Part shown: positions 44,500 through 57,306 of the stretch, piece after piece
Numbering within the stretch: the stretch's first letter is position 1
Layout: the number at the start of each line of letters is the position of its first letter
Assembly (NCBI RefSeq): GCF_963678635.1
Contig: NC_087067.1
Coordinates: forward strand, 25,243,547 to 25,307,546
Reading direction: 5' to 3'
Origin: Symsagittifera roscoffensis
Lineage: Eukaryota > Xenacoelomorpha > Acoela > Convolutidae
DNA length: 64,000 nt
Notes under the pieces: generated by a model
The model's database searches: none
The model's input: the letters and a program-made list of their open reading frames with translations, nothing else
What the model was told of the DNA's origin: nothing
Translations under genes and position numbers: made by a program

Positions 44500-46426
44500 T
44501 GATCTGTCTCTTTGCTAGGTTGTCTAATGACAGTACAGTTCCCGGAATCCATCAGCCAATTTGTATTGATTACTCATTGGACTACAGCTTTACGGAATCC
44601 ACTTACATTTCCGGAATCCAATTACATCATTCCATTTCATACAAACATTTTCTGGACTCCACTTATTTTTGGGTTTCAAGAACAACTTGCTCTTTTCGTT
44701 TCTTTCGGAAAATCACATCTAGCGTGAAAAAATTCTGGCGAGCTATAGCGGGATTGCGACGACTGCTTATCAAAAAAAGTCTTCCTGTTCTTACTGCTGC
44801 AAATTTAAGACAATGATAAAAATGTTAAGAGTAAAAAATGTTTCAATTTTTTTTGCTGCAGCTTATAAAAATCAGGATAAGTTTCCTCTTTAAGCGTAGT
44901 GCCATTTTTTGAAAGTATTCAACCGGAATAGAAAAATGTTTCAAACGTTTTCAGATAATTCACATTGTATACAAGATTTGGTGTTCGGTAGATCAGAAGA
45001 AAGCGTAGCGTGTTTACACATGCTGATTTTAGCCTGACACTGTAAGGCTTCTTTTTTCCAGCCTAAATAACAAATAGTGCTGTTGAAGCTATTTAATAGC
45101 TTGTGCATTGACCTTTGATTATTGATACAATATATTAAAATTGATTCAATAAAATTTATTTCATAAAATAAAGCGAAGAAAGCTATTTGGTTTAAAACAA
45201 CAATACAATTTAAAAAAGCTTATTTCAGAAATTTTTCAAACTAAAATTTTTAAAATTTTAAAGACAAATGTGTTTTTAAAAGTATTTGGAAGCTCCCTTT
45301 TGTTTATCGCTTCTCGCTTTTCTTTGACTTCTTCCAGCGTCAGCAGGACAATTATGTAGGGCAATCGACTAGAAAACTTGAATTCAAAGGGCCGAGGTTT
45401 AATTTCTTTTACTCTCTTTTTTTGACACTGAAAAATACTTCTTTACTTTTTGACTTTAGTTTTTTTTGCTTATACCTGAGGAGTGTAGTTTGGTGAATAG
45501 TTGGATTTTGTCTAAAATTTATCGGAAAGTCATAGAAACAAAAATTGCTGAAATGAAGCTTCAGAACAAAATTTTTTTTTAGATGGTGAACGACTGTTGT
45601 TCTAACACTAACAAAGACATAGTTTGATATAATCTGTTTAACATGAAAGTTTGACTGCAAATACGAAAGCTAGGTGCCATAAACCTGTCTTCGAGATTCG
45701 AAAAAGTTCAGGTTTGATTAGACTTCTTATAGTTAAGAACTTATTGTTACGACACTAGTAAACAAGAACACATATTTAGCCTAAGCCCAGTTTCCAATGT
45801 CTTCTTGATTAGTTTTTATCTAGTTTACTTTATAGCACTTATATTAAAGGGCATCGCTGACTGTGAGCGGTCAATTGCGTTTTTTGCCGTAATTAGGACT
45901 TATGACATGTGGTAGGGGCGAATAACAGCAGCTATTATTAACCTTGGCAATCTTTACAAAATCTCCGAAATTGATATTTCTAGCGGATGTATGTTTGTGT
46001 GCGACGATAGCGTTTGTGGTAATCGAAGGGATCATCAGCTACTATCAAAAAATATTACTGATTGCTATGCGAGCAAGACATGATTAGGCGTAATGACCCG
46101 GAGCTGTTTTGGAGAAATGCAAACGGATGAGAGGAAAAAATTTTTAGGGTTTGCTGAACAGCACAGTCTGTGGTCTGAAATCTTTTGTCTGTTTTTTTTT
46201 GGAAAATCACCGAGCAACTTACCGAGTATCGGCACCCGAAGCAAACGATTTTTAAAATACGCTTACTTTCCGGGGACAAGTTTAGCAGCCTCAAATTGAA
46301 ACAGAGCTTCCATCTTTCAGTGAAACGTACACTGGGTAAGACAAGGTTCAATGATCATTTCGATGAGCAGCTGAAGTGCACCTAAAAACTCAAGTCTGCG
46401 AGCAGCTGAAAATTCAATTTTTTGAA
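44500..46426. other. Non-coding part of duplication copy 2, absent from copy 1
   Basis: No gene. Around 44536-44660 a CGGAATCCA / GGACTCCA motif recurs several times. The rest is AT-rich. Confidence 0.5.
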
Positions 46427-46844
46427 TTATCGACTCAGGGAAAGGCATTTGTTTCAATTAAGATTGAGTCAAAAAAGAAGTGAACCACGAAACTGCTCAG
46501 AATCCTCTAATAGACCAATGTGAACATTCTCAATGCGCGTGCTCACACAAATTGGCGAGTTGGTGAAAAGCGGGTCTAAAATCAAACGTGAAGTGAAAAT
46601 TTAAATTAGAAAAAATAAATGAAAATTTAATCTAAAAAACTTTTTATAAACAATGTTGTATTTGCAATTCGGGGTTCAAATTTTTACTAGTCAAATTTTT
46701 CAGCTTAAGGTTGTGAAAACTGCTTTCAAAAATTGTCAACACATTTGCATTGGCTTAAACAACATAACAATCTGAGTTAGCCTTCGGACTTGATAGTTGT
46801 TTTGAATCTACTTTAAAACTTTTCTGCTAGCAAAACGGGACCAA

Positions 46845-46960
46845 GTTAACATCCTCTCCCCAAAGCCGTTTGGGGGGAGGATCTTAACTTGGTTCTAAGT
46901 TGGGAATTTTCAGCCGACCAGAATTGAGCATTTTACATGCAGCGCTTAGCAAAGTTAAAA
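46845..46960 (+). repeat. Dispersed repeat with CCCCAAAGCCGTTT motif, copy 2
   Basis: Second copy of the repeat at 24885-25000. Its core is flanked by pairing arms, ATCCTCTCCCC and GGGGGGAGGAT. Confidence 0.65.
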
Positions 46961-49119
46961 TGTAAAAAACTTAGCACCATGCAATTTAATAAGCGCACAA
47001 AAATTAAATCAGAAGTTAAAATGATTGTACAAATCGAGATTCAATTGAAAAACAAAAGCAGCAAGTAACCTTTAAGCAACCTAAGCCACTTGAAAAAAAG
47101 AAGCATAAAGTAACTTTCAAGCAATCTAACAGCTACATAGAAATATTTATGTTTCAACCGATAAATCACTTGAGCGTTGGCAAAAAGTCTAAACCCATGT
47201 TTTACTGATTTATCAAAAGTTCTTAATAAATCAATACAACACAGGTTTATACTTAGTGACTACGCTCAAGTGGCTATTTATGAGAGGAAAACTTTTCTCA
47301 TGTGGCTGTTTGATCGAGTATGTAAAAGTTAATACAACTTTTATATCTTAAACAAGGATAACCGAATACTGTACAAGTTGCACAGAATGTTCCGACCAGT
47401 CTTAGAAAAAAAACACAAAATTTTTTAATTTCAAAATGGTGTCATATTTTTCTGCATGTTGTGATAAAAAGATCTGAACGAAAAAATAGAATTTAAGCAT
47501 TTTTGAGAGTCATAAAAAATAGGTTAATTGGAAAACAGTTTTTGAAGAAAATTGACAAGGAAAACGAAAAAAAAATTTTAAACCAATTTTGAAAAAGTTT
47601 TTTTTTGCAGACATTTTTTGAATTTTCAAGTTTTTGATTCACAAAATTGCCCTAAAAAATTCCAAAAACTACCTTTATTGGAGTAAAACTAAGTTTTCAC
47701 GGCTTAAGCTAAGCTTATTTAAGCTATTGTTAACATACATTGTCGCCTTATTAGCTAAAAATTAGACAAAAAATCAAAAAAATTCATACCGATTTTTCTC
47801 AATACGACTGAAAGGGCTTCAATAAAATATACCACTCAACCCAGTCCAATAATTTTTCGTGGTATCTGATTTTGTCTGGAAAACAAAACGAAATAAAGAA
47901 AAGTAAAACACACCAGAATACAAATTCTTTTGGTTTTTTTTCGCACAGCCACATTTGAGTTTTTGATTTTGAGAGTGAAAGATTTTGGGTTTTTTAGAAG
48001 TTACACAGGCTTTTTTTATTTTCATCGGAATGAATATTTTGTTTGTAAAAACAAGAATATTACTTTTCCTTATTAAAAAGTTTCTAAAAACGTTTAAAAT
48101 CTGACTTTTGTTAAATTTCATTCAAACGAAACTTTTCTAACGGAGAACTCTTGCACAGTAATCGAATTTCTTGTTTTTAAAGTTTTTATTTAGAAATACG
48201 TGTAAGTGCTGACAAGCAAAACTATCCTGAAACTTTAATTAAAAACACTTTGTCATTAAAATTGTTGCTTTTAAATGTTGCAAAAAAAGTTTCTAAGTGA
48301 AAAGTTGAATTTTTCGGATTTGTTTTCTGTTTCACTTTTTGTCAAATCTTTTTCTGTTTTGTTTTTAATTGGCAACTATCCTATCAGAAAAAGCGTAAGC
48401 TTTGTTCTCAAACCAGATGACTTGGTACATAAGATATTCTTATCAAAATTTTAAATGAGTTCTGTTGAAAAATACAAGTTTTATTGTATTCACTATTTTT
48501 CCTCCTTTTTGTTGACAAAATGGGTAGCTAATTTGTTTTCGCTGTAATTTTTCTGTTTGGACACTTTTTCAAATATTGACTGTTTCATCTATAACATTCA
48601 GATATTTTAATTTACGATTGGACGCTATCATTAGAATTTTTAGGTCTAATTGGACGTACCGGCTTAGGAATGGGTGGGTAATTTTTTTCTGCTGTAATTT
48701 TTCAATGGATATTTTTTTGATTTTTTAACAAATTCATTTTGACGTATTTTGTTATACCATTTTGAAAAAATTTATTTCAAAATTTAATCAGTTTTCTAAT
48801 AAAAACTGTTTTGACCACAATTTTACCTCAAATCATTTGTAGGGTTTCACAAGTGGTGTCATTGTAAAGCTCTTTTAAATTTGATTTAAAAGAAAAAATT
48901 CCTGTTGGTGTCGAAAAAAGTTAGTCAAAAATTTTCTTTTTTTTCAATCTCCTAACCAGTCTTAAAATTAGTGCTCAATTTAAAACTACTCTCACATTTT
49001 TTCACCTAAGTAAAATGCCCATTGCCAAAAAATTCATATAGTATATAAAAAATATTTCAACGCTTTTCTGAACGTTCATACTTTTTTCTACAATTAGGTA
49101 GAAAAAAACTTTGAATTAA

Positions 49120-49203
49120 TTAAAATTTGGCTTAGTCTCGGTTGCGATCTGCAAATTATAGATTTTGAGTTTCACGCACTAACCATTCAGCCACGGACGC
49201 TTA
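49120..49203 (-). repeat. tRNA-derived SINE-like head
   Basis: The minus strand reads GCGTCCGTGGCTGAATGGTTAG at its start; TGGCTGAATGG fits the RNA polymerase III A box. A degenerate B box (AGATCGCAACC) follows about 40 bases on. It is too diverged to be a tRNA gene. Confidence 0.5.
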
Positions 49204-49796
49204 ATAAAATACAAACACTAGCCACAAATAAAGCAGAGAGCAGATGCTATGAAATTTCCAATGCTACAAATCGTGACCATTGTAAAAATGCCACCAAATG
49301 TGAGAGCCTCTTCAATGAATTTTTCTTCCAATTTAGGTTAGAAAAAATGTTCGTCCTAATACATTACGCTCTCAAGCTGTGTAGTGTAAAAAAGTTTGAT
49401 TTAAGAGCCATTTTATTTATATTCATTTTTTCTCATTTGTTATATTTTTTTCTCAATTATAATTTTTTTATCTGATTATCAATAATAAACTTGGATTTCT
49501 GTAAAAATTCTCATGTAAATACTTTTTTATTTTCTTCAGTTTTTAATTTTTCTTATCTTTTTTCTGACTTATTTACCGCTTTCATGAGCTAGGAATGATT
49601 AACATCTAAATTTTTGTCTAAATGATTGAAGTTTTGGCAAAAATACTTCAAAAATTTTGTTGACTTCTTTTCCCGTGAACTAGACGTGTTTTCCCGTAAA
49701 CAACTTTATTACAGGTAATACAGTGAGTAACACAGTGAGACCTTATGAAACTGCTTTTTAAGTGAACATTAGCAGTTTCGAAACTTCCTGACACTT

Positions 49797-49866
49797 GGCC
49801 TAGAGCTAACGCGGTTGCCTTTGTACCCTAGTAGGGTCTGTGGTTTGATGTATGAGGTTGAAACTT
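49797..49866 (+). repeat. tRNA-derived SINE-like head
   Basis: TGGCCTAGAGCTAACGCGG resembles an A box, and GTGGTTTGATGTA, 43 bases on, a decayed B box. Cloverleaf spacing is roughly kept (CCCTAGTAGGG hairpin between the boxes). Confidence 0.55.
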
Positions 49867-50430
49867 CTTAGTGAAAATTTTAATTTTCAGGCTATCGTTT
49901 GTTCACATATCGTTTGTCGACTTAGTGACCACGTCGCAAAATTATTTGGTGTTTTCAGCCATTTTCAATTTTCATTATAGGTGCGAGCGTTTTTCAATCA
50001 TTTCTCTAATTTGTAAGATTCATAGCCCTTGAAGTTGTATATTTTCCTTGATCTTCCTTTTTTTATCGGTTTAAAGCATTCGGCCTAGACGGTTTTAGCT
50101 GATGTTTCATTGATTTTTCCCCTGAAACTTTTTAGCTGGTTCGTGTAGCAAGGTTTCAACATTTTAGACTTAAATGAGCAAGATTTTTTTCAAGAAAAAT
50201 TTTAGGATAATTTTTTTTAGCTTCGCGTGCTTCTACTTGTTTTTTGTGGACTTAAAGGCCGCTCAGTAAAATTTTGAAATTTATTGAATACTAGTTTTTG
50301 TGTTCTTTGATTGTTTTTTTTTTCGAAATTATTTTTTTTTTCATTAAAAAAAAAGTTTTTTTTTTTGCAATTTTATCATTTCCGTCTTGCTTTCTATTCC
50401 CTAGCTTCAAATGCTGCCCTTGCATTGTAT

Positions 50431-52485
50431 CGCAAAAGATGCAAAGCTCCATTTCTCCTCTAAATATAGACTTCTAAGTAGTTCTTCCTTGTCAATGAAA
50501 GAGCATTTTAAAAATTGAGGTTGACTCACTCGACATTAACACTTTTTATATAACTGATGAATTTTGAATTATAACTAGAAGCTCAGTTCATCTTATAAGG
50601 CAGCCTTAAAATTTGAATTAGTAGGGTTCTCAAACGCAATTGTTGCGAGGTAACGATTCTGACTACGGGCCACATAATGCTCATTAATTTCAATTTCGGA
50701 AAGTTAATAAGGTTCTGAAAAAATCCTGCTCAACAAATAGGTCATATAGTCATAATCAAAAATTTGATTACTAGATTTTAAAAAAAACTTCGTGTGAAAC
50801 TGACACATCACGTGATGTTTTCTGACCCGGTTTTCCTCTTTCGCATTAACTTTTCGCCGTTTGTGATACTTTGTCTTGGCGTTGCAATTGATGCGACACT
50901 CTGTTTATCTTCTCTCTGATCTAAATTTAATTCTAGCGTGACAAAATTTTAAAAAAATCTGTGGGAAGAGCGTCAAATTAGTTCGAAGAAAAATTACCTT
51001 TTTTAGCTTTTATTTCAAAAAATGGTTTTAATTGAGCAGGTTTTTTTAAAATCAATTTCTCAAGCAAAAACTAACTGTTGAAGCAATTATAATCTTTACG
51101 TTTAAAATGATGCAACGCAAAAGATGCAAAGCTCCGTTTCTCCTCTAAATATAGACTTCTAAGTAGTTCTTCCTTGTCAATGATGGAGCATTTTTAAAAT
51201 TCAGGTTGACTCACTCGACATTAACACTTTTTATATAACTGATGAATTTTGAATGATAACTAGAAGCTCAATTCATCTTATAAGGCAGCCTTAAAATTTG
51301 AATTAGTAGGGTTCTCAAACGCAATTGTTGCGAGGTAACGATTCTGGCTACGGGCCACATAATGCTCATTAATTTCAATTTCGGAAAGTTAATAAGGTTC
51401 TGAAAAAATCCTGCTCAACAAATAGGTCATATAGTCATAATCAAAAATTTGATTACTAGATTTTAAAAAAAACTTCGTGTGAAATTGACACATCACGTGA
51501 TGTTTTCTGACCCGGTTTTCCTCTTTCGCATTAACTTTTCGCCGTTTGTGATACTTTGTCTTGGCGTTGCAATTGATGCGACACTCTGTTTATCTTCTCT
51601 CTGATCTAAATTTAATTCTACCGTGATAAAATTTTAAAAAAATCTGTGGGAAGAGCGTCAAATTAGTTCGATGAAAAATTAACTTTTTTAGCTCTTATTT
51701 CAAAAAATGGTTTTAATTGAGCAGGTTTTTTTTTAATCAACTTCTCAAGCAAAAACTAACTGTTGAAGCAATTATAATCTTTACGTTTAAAATGATGCAA
51801 CGCAAAAGATGCAAAGCTCCGTTTCTCCTCTAAATATAGACTTCTAAGTAGTTCTTCCTTGTCAATGATTGAGCATTTTAAAAATTCAGGTTGACTCACT
51901 CGACATTAACACTTTTTATATAACTGATGAATTTTGAATGATAACTAGAAGCTCAATTCATCTTATAAGGCAGCCTTAAAATTTGAATTAGTAGGGTTCT
52001 CAAACGCAATTGTTGCGAGGTAACGATTCTGGCTACGGGCCACATAATGCTCATTAATTTCAATTTCGGAAAGTTAATAAGGTTCTAAAAAAATCCTGCT
52101 CAACAAATAGGTCATATAGTCATAATCAAAAATTTGATTACTAGATTTAAAAAAAAACTTCGTGTGAAATTGACACATCACGTGATGTTTTCTGACCCAG
52201 TTTTCATCTTTCGCATTAACTTTTCGCCGTTTGTGATACTTTGTCTTGGCGTTGCAATTGATGCGACACTCTGTTTATCTTCTCTCTGATCTAAATTTAA
52301 TTCTAGCGTGACAAAAAATTTTAAAAAAATCTGTGAGAAGAGCGTCAAATTAGTTCGAGGAAAAATTAAACTTTTTTAAGCTCTAATTTCAAAAAAGGGT
52401 TTTAATTGAGCAGGTTTTTTTTAATCAACTTCTCAAGCAAAAACTAACTGTTGAAGCAATTATAATCTTCACGTTTAAAAAATAG
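50431..52485. repeat. Three tandem copies of a 685-bp unit
   Basis: CGCAAAAGATGCAAAGCTCC starts units at 50431, 51116 and 51801, and the third ends near 52480. The units are nearly identical along their length. Each carries ACATCACGTGATGT, a 14-bp palindrome with a CACGTG core. A diverged relative (GACATGTCACATGATGA) occurs near 58036. No ORF is conserved between units. Confidence 0.9.
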
Positions 52486-52694
52486 CTTGTCAATTTTTTT
52501 CATTTTTCCAGCAGATAGGACTGTTTGTGCTTTTGCGCCTGATAAACATTGAGCTGCAAATAGCCCATTTGTACAAAATGTAGTTTTTTTTATTTTGATT
52601 ATAATAAGTCGATTTTAAAACTAATGGGCTAAATTTCGAGGAGTAATATCGATTTTTTGAAAGATCGGAACTGAATTCTATCGTATAACAGTGA

Positions 52695-52915
52695 TCAAAT
52701 GCGTTCACATTTACCTGGTCGGGGTGCTCACTTTGTTTCCACCGTCTCGACCTAAAATCGGCATGTTTCGACCGTGCTTGACCAAAACTCGGTTTGTTTT
52801 GATCGTACTCGAGCCTAACGAACAAGCTCAACTAAAATAATGTATTTCGACCGTGCTCGACCAAAAAGAATAGGCTTGACCGTGTTCGACTCAAGCTAAA
52901 TACGTTTCGAATTTC
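52695..52915. repeat. Imperfect short tandem repeat with TTTCGACCGTGCTCGACC theme
   Basis: About four to five diverged units of 40-50 bp. A further stray unit lies near 53880-53945. Confidence 0.7.
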
Positions 52916-53647
52916 AATCATGAGTTATACCAACTTGAACGTTTTAATGCATGCTCTCTGGGTAAGATCTTAAATGTTTTTTTTTTATCAAAATGAAATA
53001 GAATTATTAGAGTTATTAGCAATATGAATGTTTTGTAAAGATGAACTATTTGTGAGCTATTTTTTTCCCATATTTTGAAATAGTGGTGTGCTTTTGCGTC
53101 AAAATGTTAAAACAGAGGCGAAGCGGAGCTTCGTATTACTCGCAATACGAAAATGTATGACTATGATTACCAGCAAATGAAAAGACAAATCATTGATTGA
53201 ACGAAAAACTGTTCAAAAAAACTCGTTTTTTCTTTGGACAAAAAAGCTATGACAATTGCACAAAAAGACATAAAGCACCTGAAAGAATCTCCAGTTTTGA
53301 AAAAAACGGTCCTTTATGAAATTGAACTACCGGGATTTGTCTTCTCAAGCATAGGCGTTACCACTGCATTAAATGCACAGAAGACTTCTTGAATTAATAA
53401 AGAAAACAACTTCTAAATACTTTTAATGAACAGCTTGAAAAAAATCCGAAAAAAGCCAAAAAGTTGGCAGAACTTCTTGGAATTCAATTACTTGTCCAAA
53501 AACGGAATACATTTTAAAAAATTCAAAATTTGAGTAAACCCATGTTTTAGTCAAATTTGACGCTGCGGCAATTAAGCCGACAAAAAAGACAAACAGAAGT
53601 CGGACAAAGATTTTTTGATGCGCGGACATTTTTCCACTCACAAAAAA

Positions 53648-53720
53648 AAACAGATTCTAACCCTTGACCTTTGATTTTATAGGCAGGTGCGTTACCTCTT
53701 TGCCATGTGCGCGAGTTAAC
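53648..53720 (-). repeat. tRNA-derived SINE-like head
   Basis: On the minus strand, TGGCAAAGAGGTAACGC resembles an A box and GGGTTAGAATC, about 35 bases later, a B box, followed by a T run. It keeps tRNA-like spacing. Confidence 0.55.
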
Positions 53721-56700
53721 GTCTCACTTTTGATTTCATTTGAACCCAAGGTAAAACGATTCAAGCGATTCTGTTAACTGGGTAATTAGTTGTTAACCAG
53801 AAAAAAGTCTATATTTAACGCTTTTTTATCGCAAGCGTAAAAAATATGTTGGTTTTTGAAAAAAAAAATTCGGGTTAATCGTTGCTCGAGGTATGTTTCA
53901 ACCGTGCTCAACGATATCGATGTATATTTTGAATTTGTGCTCGACCTAAGCCCCTGTCTCGACTCTTCCTTTTCGGCGAGTACTGCCATATGCTATTTTT
54001 AAAGTCTAAACATAAAGTGAGCACCTAGAGCCGGGATGTTACTGGATTAATGGTACGAATAAATAAATCAGCAGACCTACTTGATCGTTTTAAATTGTAC
54101 TCATGAGAAATTTTGGTTTTAGCAACACGCACTTATTATTAAGACAGCGTAATTCCGGAAGTCTTGTCCAGAGTTGAATAGTCGACTGAAGGCAATACTG
54201 CGACTGAAAACGAATATTTGCGGCTAAGGTCTCGTAACATCGTATTTCTGCCGCGTAAGTCTGGCAACGTGTCACAAGTCTGAAACTGGCCACAATCGTC
54301 CGCTTGCCACAACCGCCAAATAAATCAAAGGTCTAAATATATAATACAAGCCAGTTGCTTTGACCAGAGTCCATCAAAAGCTATTTTTTCTGATCACACA
54401 ACTTAATATACTATTTTTGCAATCTGCAGTGAAATATCATCCGGAGCTGGACTTAAACCAGTTGACAGCTAATTTTCATTTGGAACGCCTGTAAATTTAT
54501 CTGTTTTCTGAGTTACAGCCATTGCAATTTTGCAGCATTGAAAATTTTCTCTTTATATTTACAGCCGTTGAAGTTTTCAATAAGACTGTGCATCATGATT
54601 GAAAAATTAACAAAATTTTTTTGTTTCGAATTTTCATAAGTTGTGTAGATTTTCCGTCTGGACAAAGCTTGAGTTAGAACCGGCAAGTGTTTACAAAATC
54701 CCTTTTGAAACGATCTTTATTAGCAGTAAGACTTCCTGTATCGAACTCTCCTACGTCCTTTTTCTCTTGCCCTGGCTGGTTTTATTCGACGTGAGGCTCA
54801 ACTAGCAAGACGTTTGATGGTAATTCAATTCAAGACAACGAATAATTATCCAAATATACCAGGCCTATTTGATGGCTAAATCATAATTTATCAATTATCT
54901 AGATTGATGGGTCTGCGAGCAATCTAATTTTTCGCCTCTGGCAATTTGAATGAATATATGGTAACCTCTAATCCAGTGAATCCCTTCTTACTAAAGGAAT
55001 CCTAATGTCTGTTCCGCTCACAAACTCCAACGTTTCGATTATCACTTCAACGGTCATTATTCTCGGAGATCAATTCGACTCAAATTTTTGCACTCGTGTG
55101 GCTACAGACCCCCTCGCCGTTTTAAACTCTAAATTTATTCAGCCTTTTGGAGGCTTTCCGGTACCTTCCAGTCCCGTACCTCTATTCACACTTAATTACA
55201 CAACTCCCTATCAGTCCTGACATCCGTTTAATTCGCTCCACTGCCCGTGTTTTATATTTATGCTTACCCTGTTTATATTATATGCTTACCCTGTTACACT
55301 GTCAAGTGCCAAGTTCGGTTTATTTAATCAGCCTTGTCACGCTTCTTAGAAGCAGGCATGTGGAGGATGTCACAATTTGACCGGAACAAACGATTTTCAT
55401 ACAATCCTAATCAACTAACTTTTGACCTCCATGAACTGTAGCACCGAGTTCAACTCGACGTCCAAAGTTTACTTAGTGAGCCTTCAAAAATCTGTATTTT
55501 AATTATCCCGTAAACATTCTGATTTCCCGGGGGTAAGCTCTTTTTATAGGTAGCTTAATCAATTCAAGTATCCAAAATTGCCGTCTATACTCTATTCAAA
55601 CCGCGGTCTTCTAGCTATCAGGAGTACAAAGTTCGCCTATTAGGGGTCAAATTAAGCCAAAAAGTCACCTCCGGGGAGTAAAACAAATTTTCTGTAGGTT
55701 CATAATATTTAGGAGACTGAATTCCGATACTGCAATACTATTACTGACAATCTCCTCTGGGACTGCTGTTGTTTAGCCTAGTTGAATTGCCGTTATTAGC
55801 TCATTCGCCAAGTTAACTTGAACCAAATAATTGCCAAGTCCTTGTTAATTAATTTCACTAGTCGAACACTACAGAAGAATAACAAGATATTCTTTGGGTC
55901 CTCAAGACTTCTCATATGCCCCCTACAGGAACCTTTAATCCACCATTTTTCCCACTAATTGATCAAATTTCCTCTCCAGTAGTTATTTCTAAGAGATAAA
56001 TCAAGTTCCGGTGTCAACTCTAGGGGTTTTCAGACAATTTCAGGTCACAAGCCCAAAAGTAAAAGTCACCCAGGTGTCAGACCTCCTCAGTCAGACTCCT
56101 CTCAACTAGCTTCAACCAGATCTGATTAAAAATTAACAGGATATCTCACTTTAAATGTCTGGGAAAAGAACTATAAGCGCCGACAGGAGTCGCCGGCGAG
56201 GTTTCAATTAATCGGGTTATTTTTTAGAGTTAGTGTCTATTGCCGCAAAAAATTTAATAACTTGCGTAACTCCCCTATTTCCGGTGAAAGGTGTATTTTT
56301 CTCAAAAGATGTTAACTTCCAATCCTTCAAATTGCAATACATGATGTCTCTTGCCACTACCCATTGTATCTCAAGGTTTTGACTCCCTGCGTTCACTTAG
56401 AGCCACGAAATGACTTCCGGAGTTTTGGGTGGGGGACTATTTGCTTAGGGCATAACAACGGAAGTAGAGGCCAAAGGGGCCTAGGATTCTAAACTTGAGC
56501 TTCCCTCAATTAGGTCTATATGATTATAGTTTTTGATGCCATTCCACCCCAATAAACCGAGTTCCAAAAGGGTCATTAGCACTTCCGGGAAATTTTATCA
56601 CCAGTGGGTCCGAGGGACCGAATTTTTGCATGCCCGTGTCAAATAATCTCTTGTATCCAACCTCTGAATTCTTGGAAAATAGCTTTGTTAGTTCCGATTT

Positions 56701-57195
56701 GAGTAAGGCGGGTTTGCTGATTTTGTTTTACCATTATTTTCTGGCATATGAAGGACCAATTCTTTACGGACTCGAAATATTTTAAAAAGGATCCTTTTTT
56801 ATTTTTCTACTCATTTATTAATTATTACCAAGCTACGTACATCTCATTGGCTTTAATCTTACTGCATGTAATTCAGTAGGTAAAAGTGTTAAAGTTGACG
56901 TTCTCCGTTAGCCGGAAACGTACTATGATCCGCGAGTTTCCATTTTTGTTATTTCATCTCAATCAATTTTGAGCGAGTAAAAATATCAAAATATTGGCCA
57001 TTTAGGCTAAAAAAAACTTTTAACTTACAAAATAGAAAACCACCTCTGGAAGCTTCGTTATGCACTTTCTTAGCCATAAAAGTTTTCATACAATTTTAAT
57101 TTTTTTGTTGGATTTTTTTTTTTCATTTTTTTGTTTAATTTTCTGAAAAAAATTGTTATTTTTTGCCTGATACAGTAACTTTATACGCGTTTGTA

Positions 57196-57306
57196 TAGTT
57201 CTATATTCACACCACGCAGAAAAAAACGCTAATTTGAAGGTAAAAAAAAGTGTCTAGTTCTATATTCACACCACGCAGAAAAAACGCTAATTTGAAGGTT
57301 AAAAAA
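57196..57306. repeat. Tandem duplication of a 58-bp unit
   Basis: TAGTTCTATATTCACACCAC with GCAGAAAAAACGCTAATTTG after it occurs twice in tandem, differing mainly in A-run length. Confidence 0.9.

Larger units (their letters stand above)
37961..46763. repeat. Large tandem duplication, 3.1-kb and 5.7-kb copies, carrying a dead non-LTR element
   Basis: Copy 1 is 37961-41092 and copy 2 is 41093-46763. Both begin AGTAAGCAGACAAATTCAAC and end TTGCATTGGCTTAAAC. They match closely along their length, except that about 2.5 kb present in copy 2 (about 43909-46426) is missing from copy 1, where the sequence jumps at TTTAAAAATTATCGACTC. Few differences separate the copies, so the duplication is much younger than the mutated retrotransposon inside it. 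Confidence 0.85.
46764..50430. other. AT-rich spacer with dispersed repeats and SINE heads
   Basis: No coding frame of interest. Includes copy 2 of the CCCCAAAGCCGTTT repeat (46845-46960), a copy of the 22.3-kb repeat family near 47660-47830, long T runs, and two tRNA-like heads listed separately. Confidence 0.6.

Noticed and set aside
50431-52485. CRISPR-like or regulatory repeat array
   Set aside because: Units are 685 bp, contiguous and in animal DNA; this is a tandem satellite-like array, not spacer-repeat structure.
55005-55380. Overlapping open frames in a less AT-rich stretch
   Set aside because: No recognisable domain, no splice context, and length within chance expectation.
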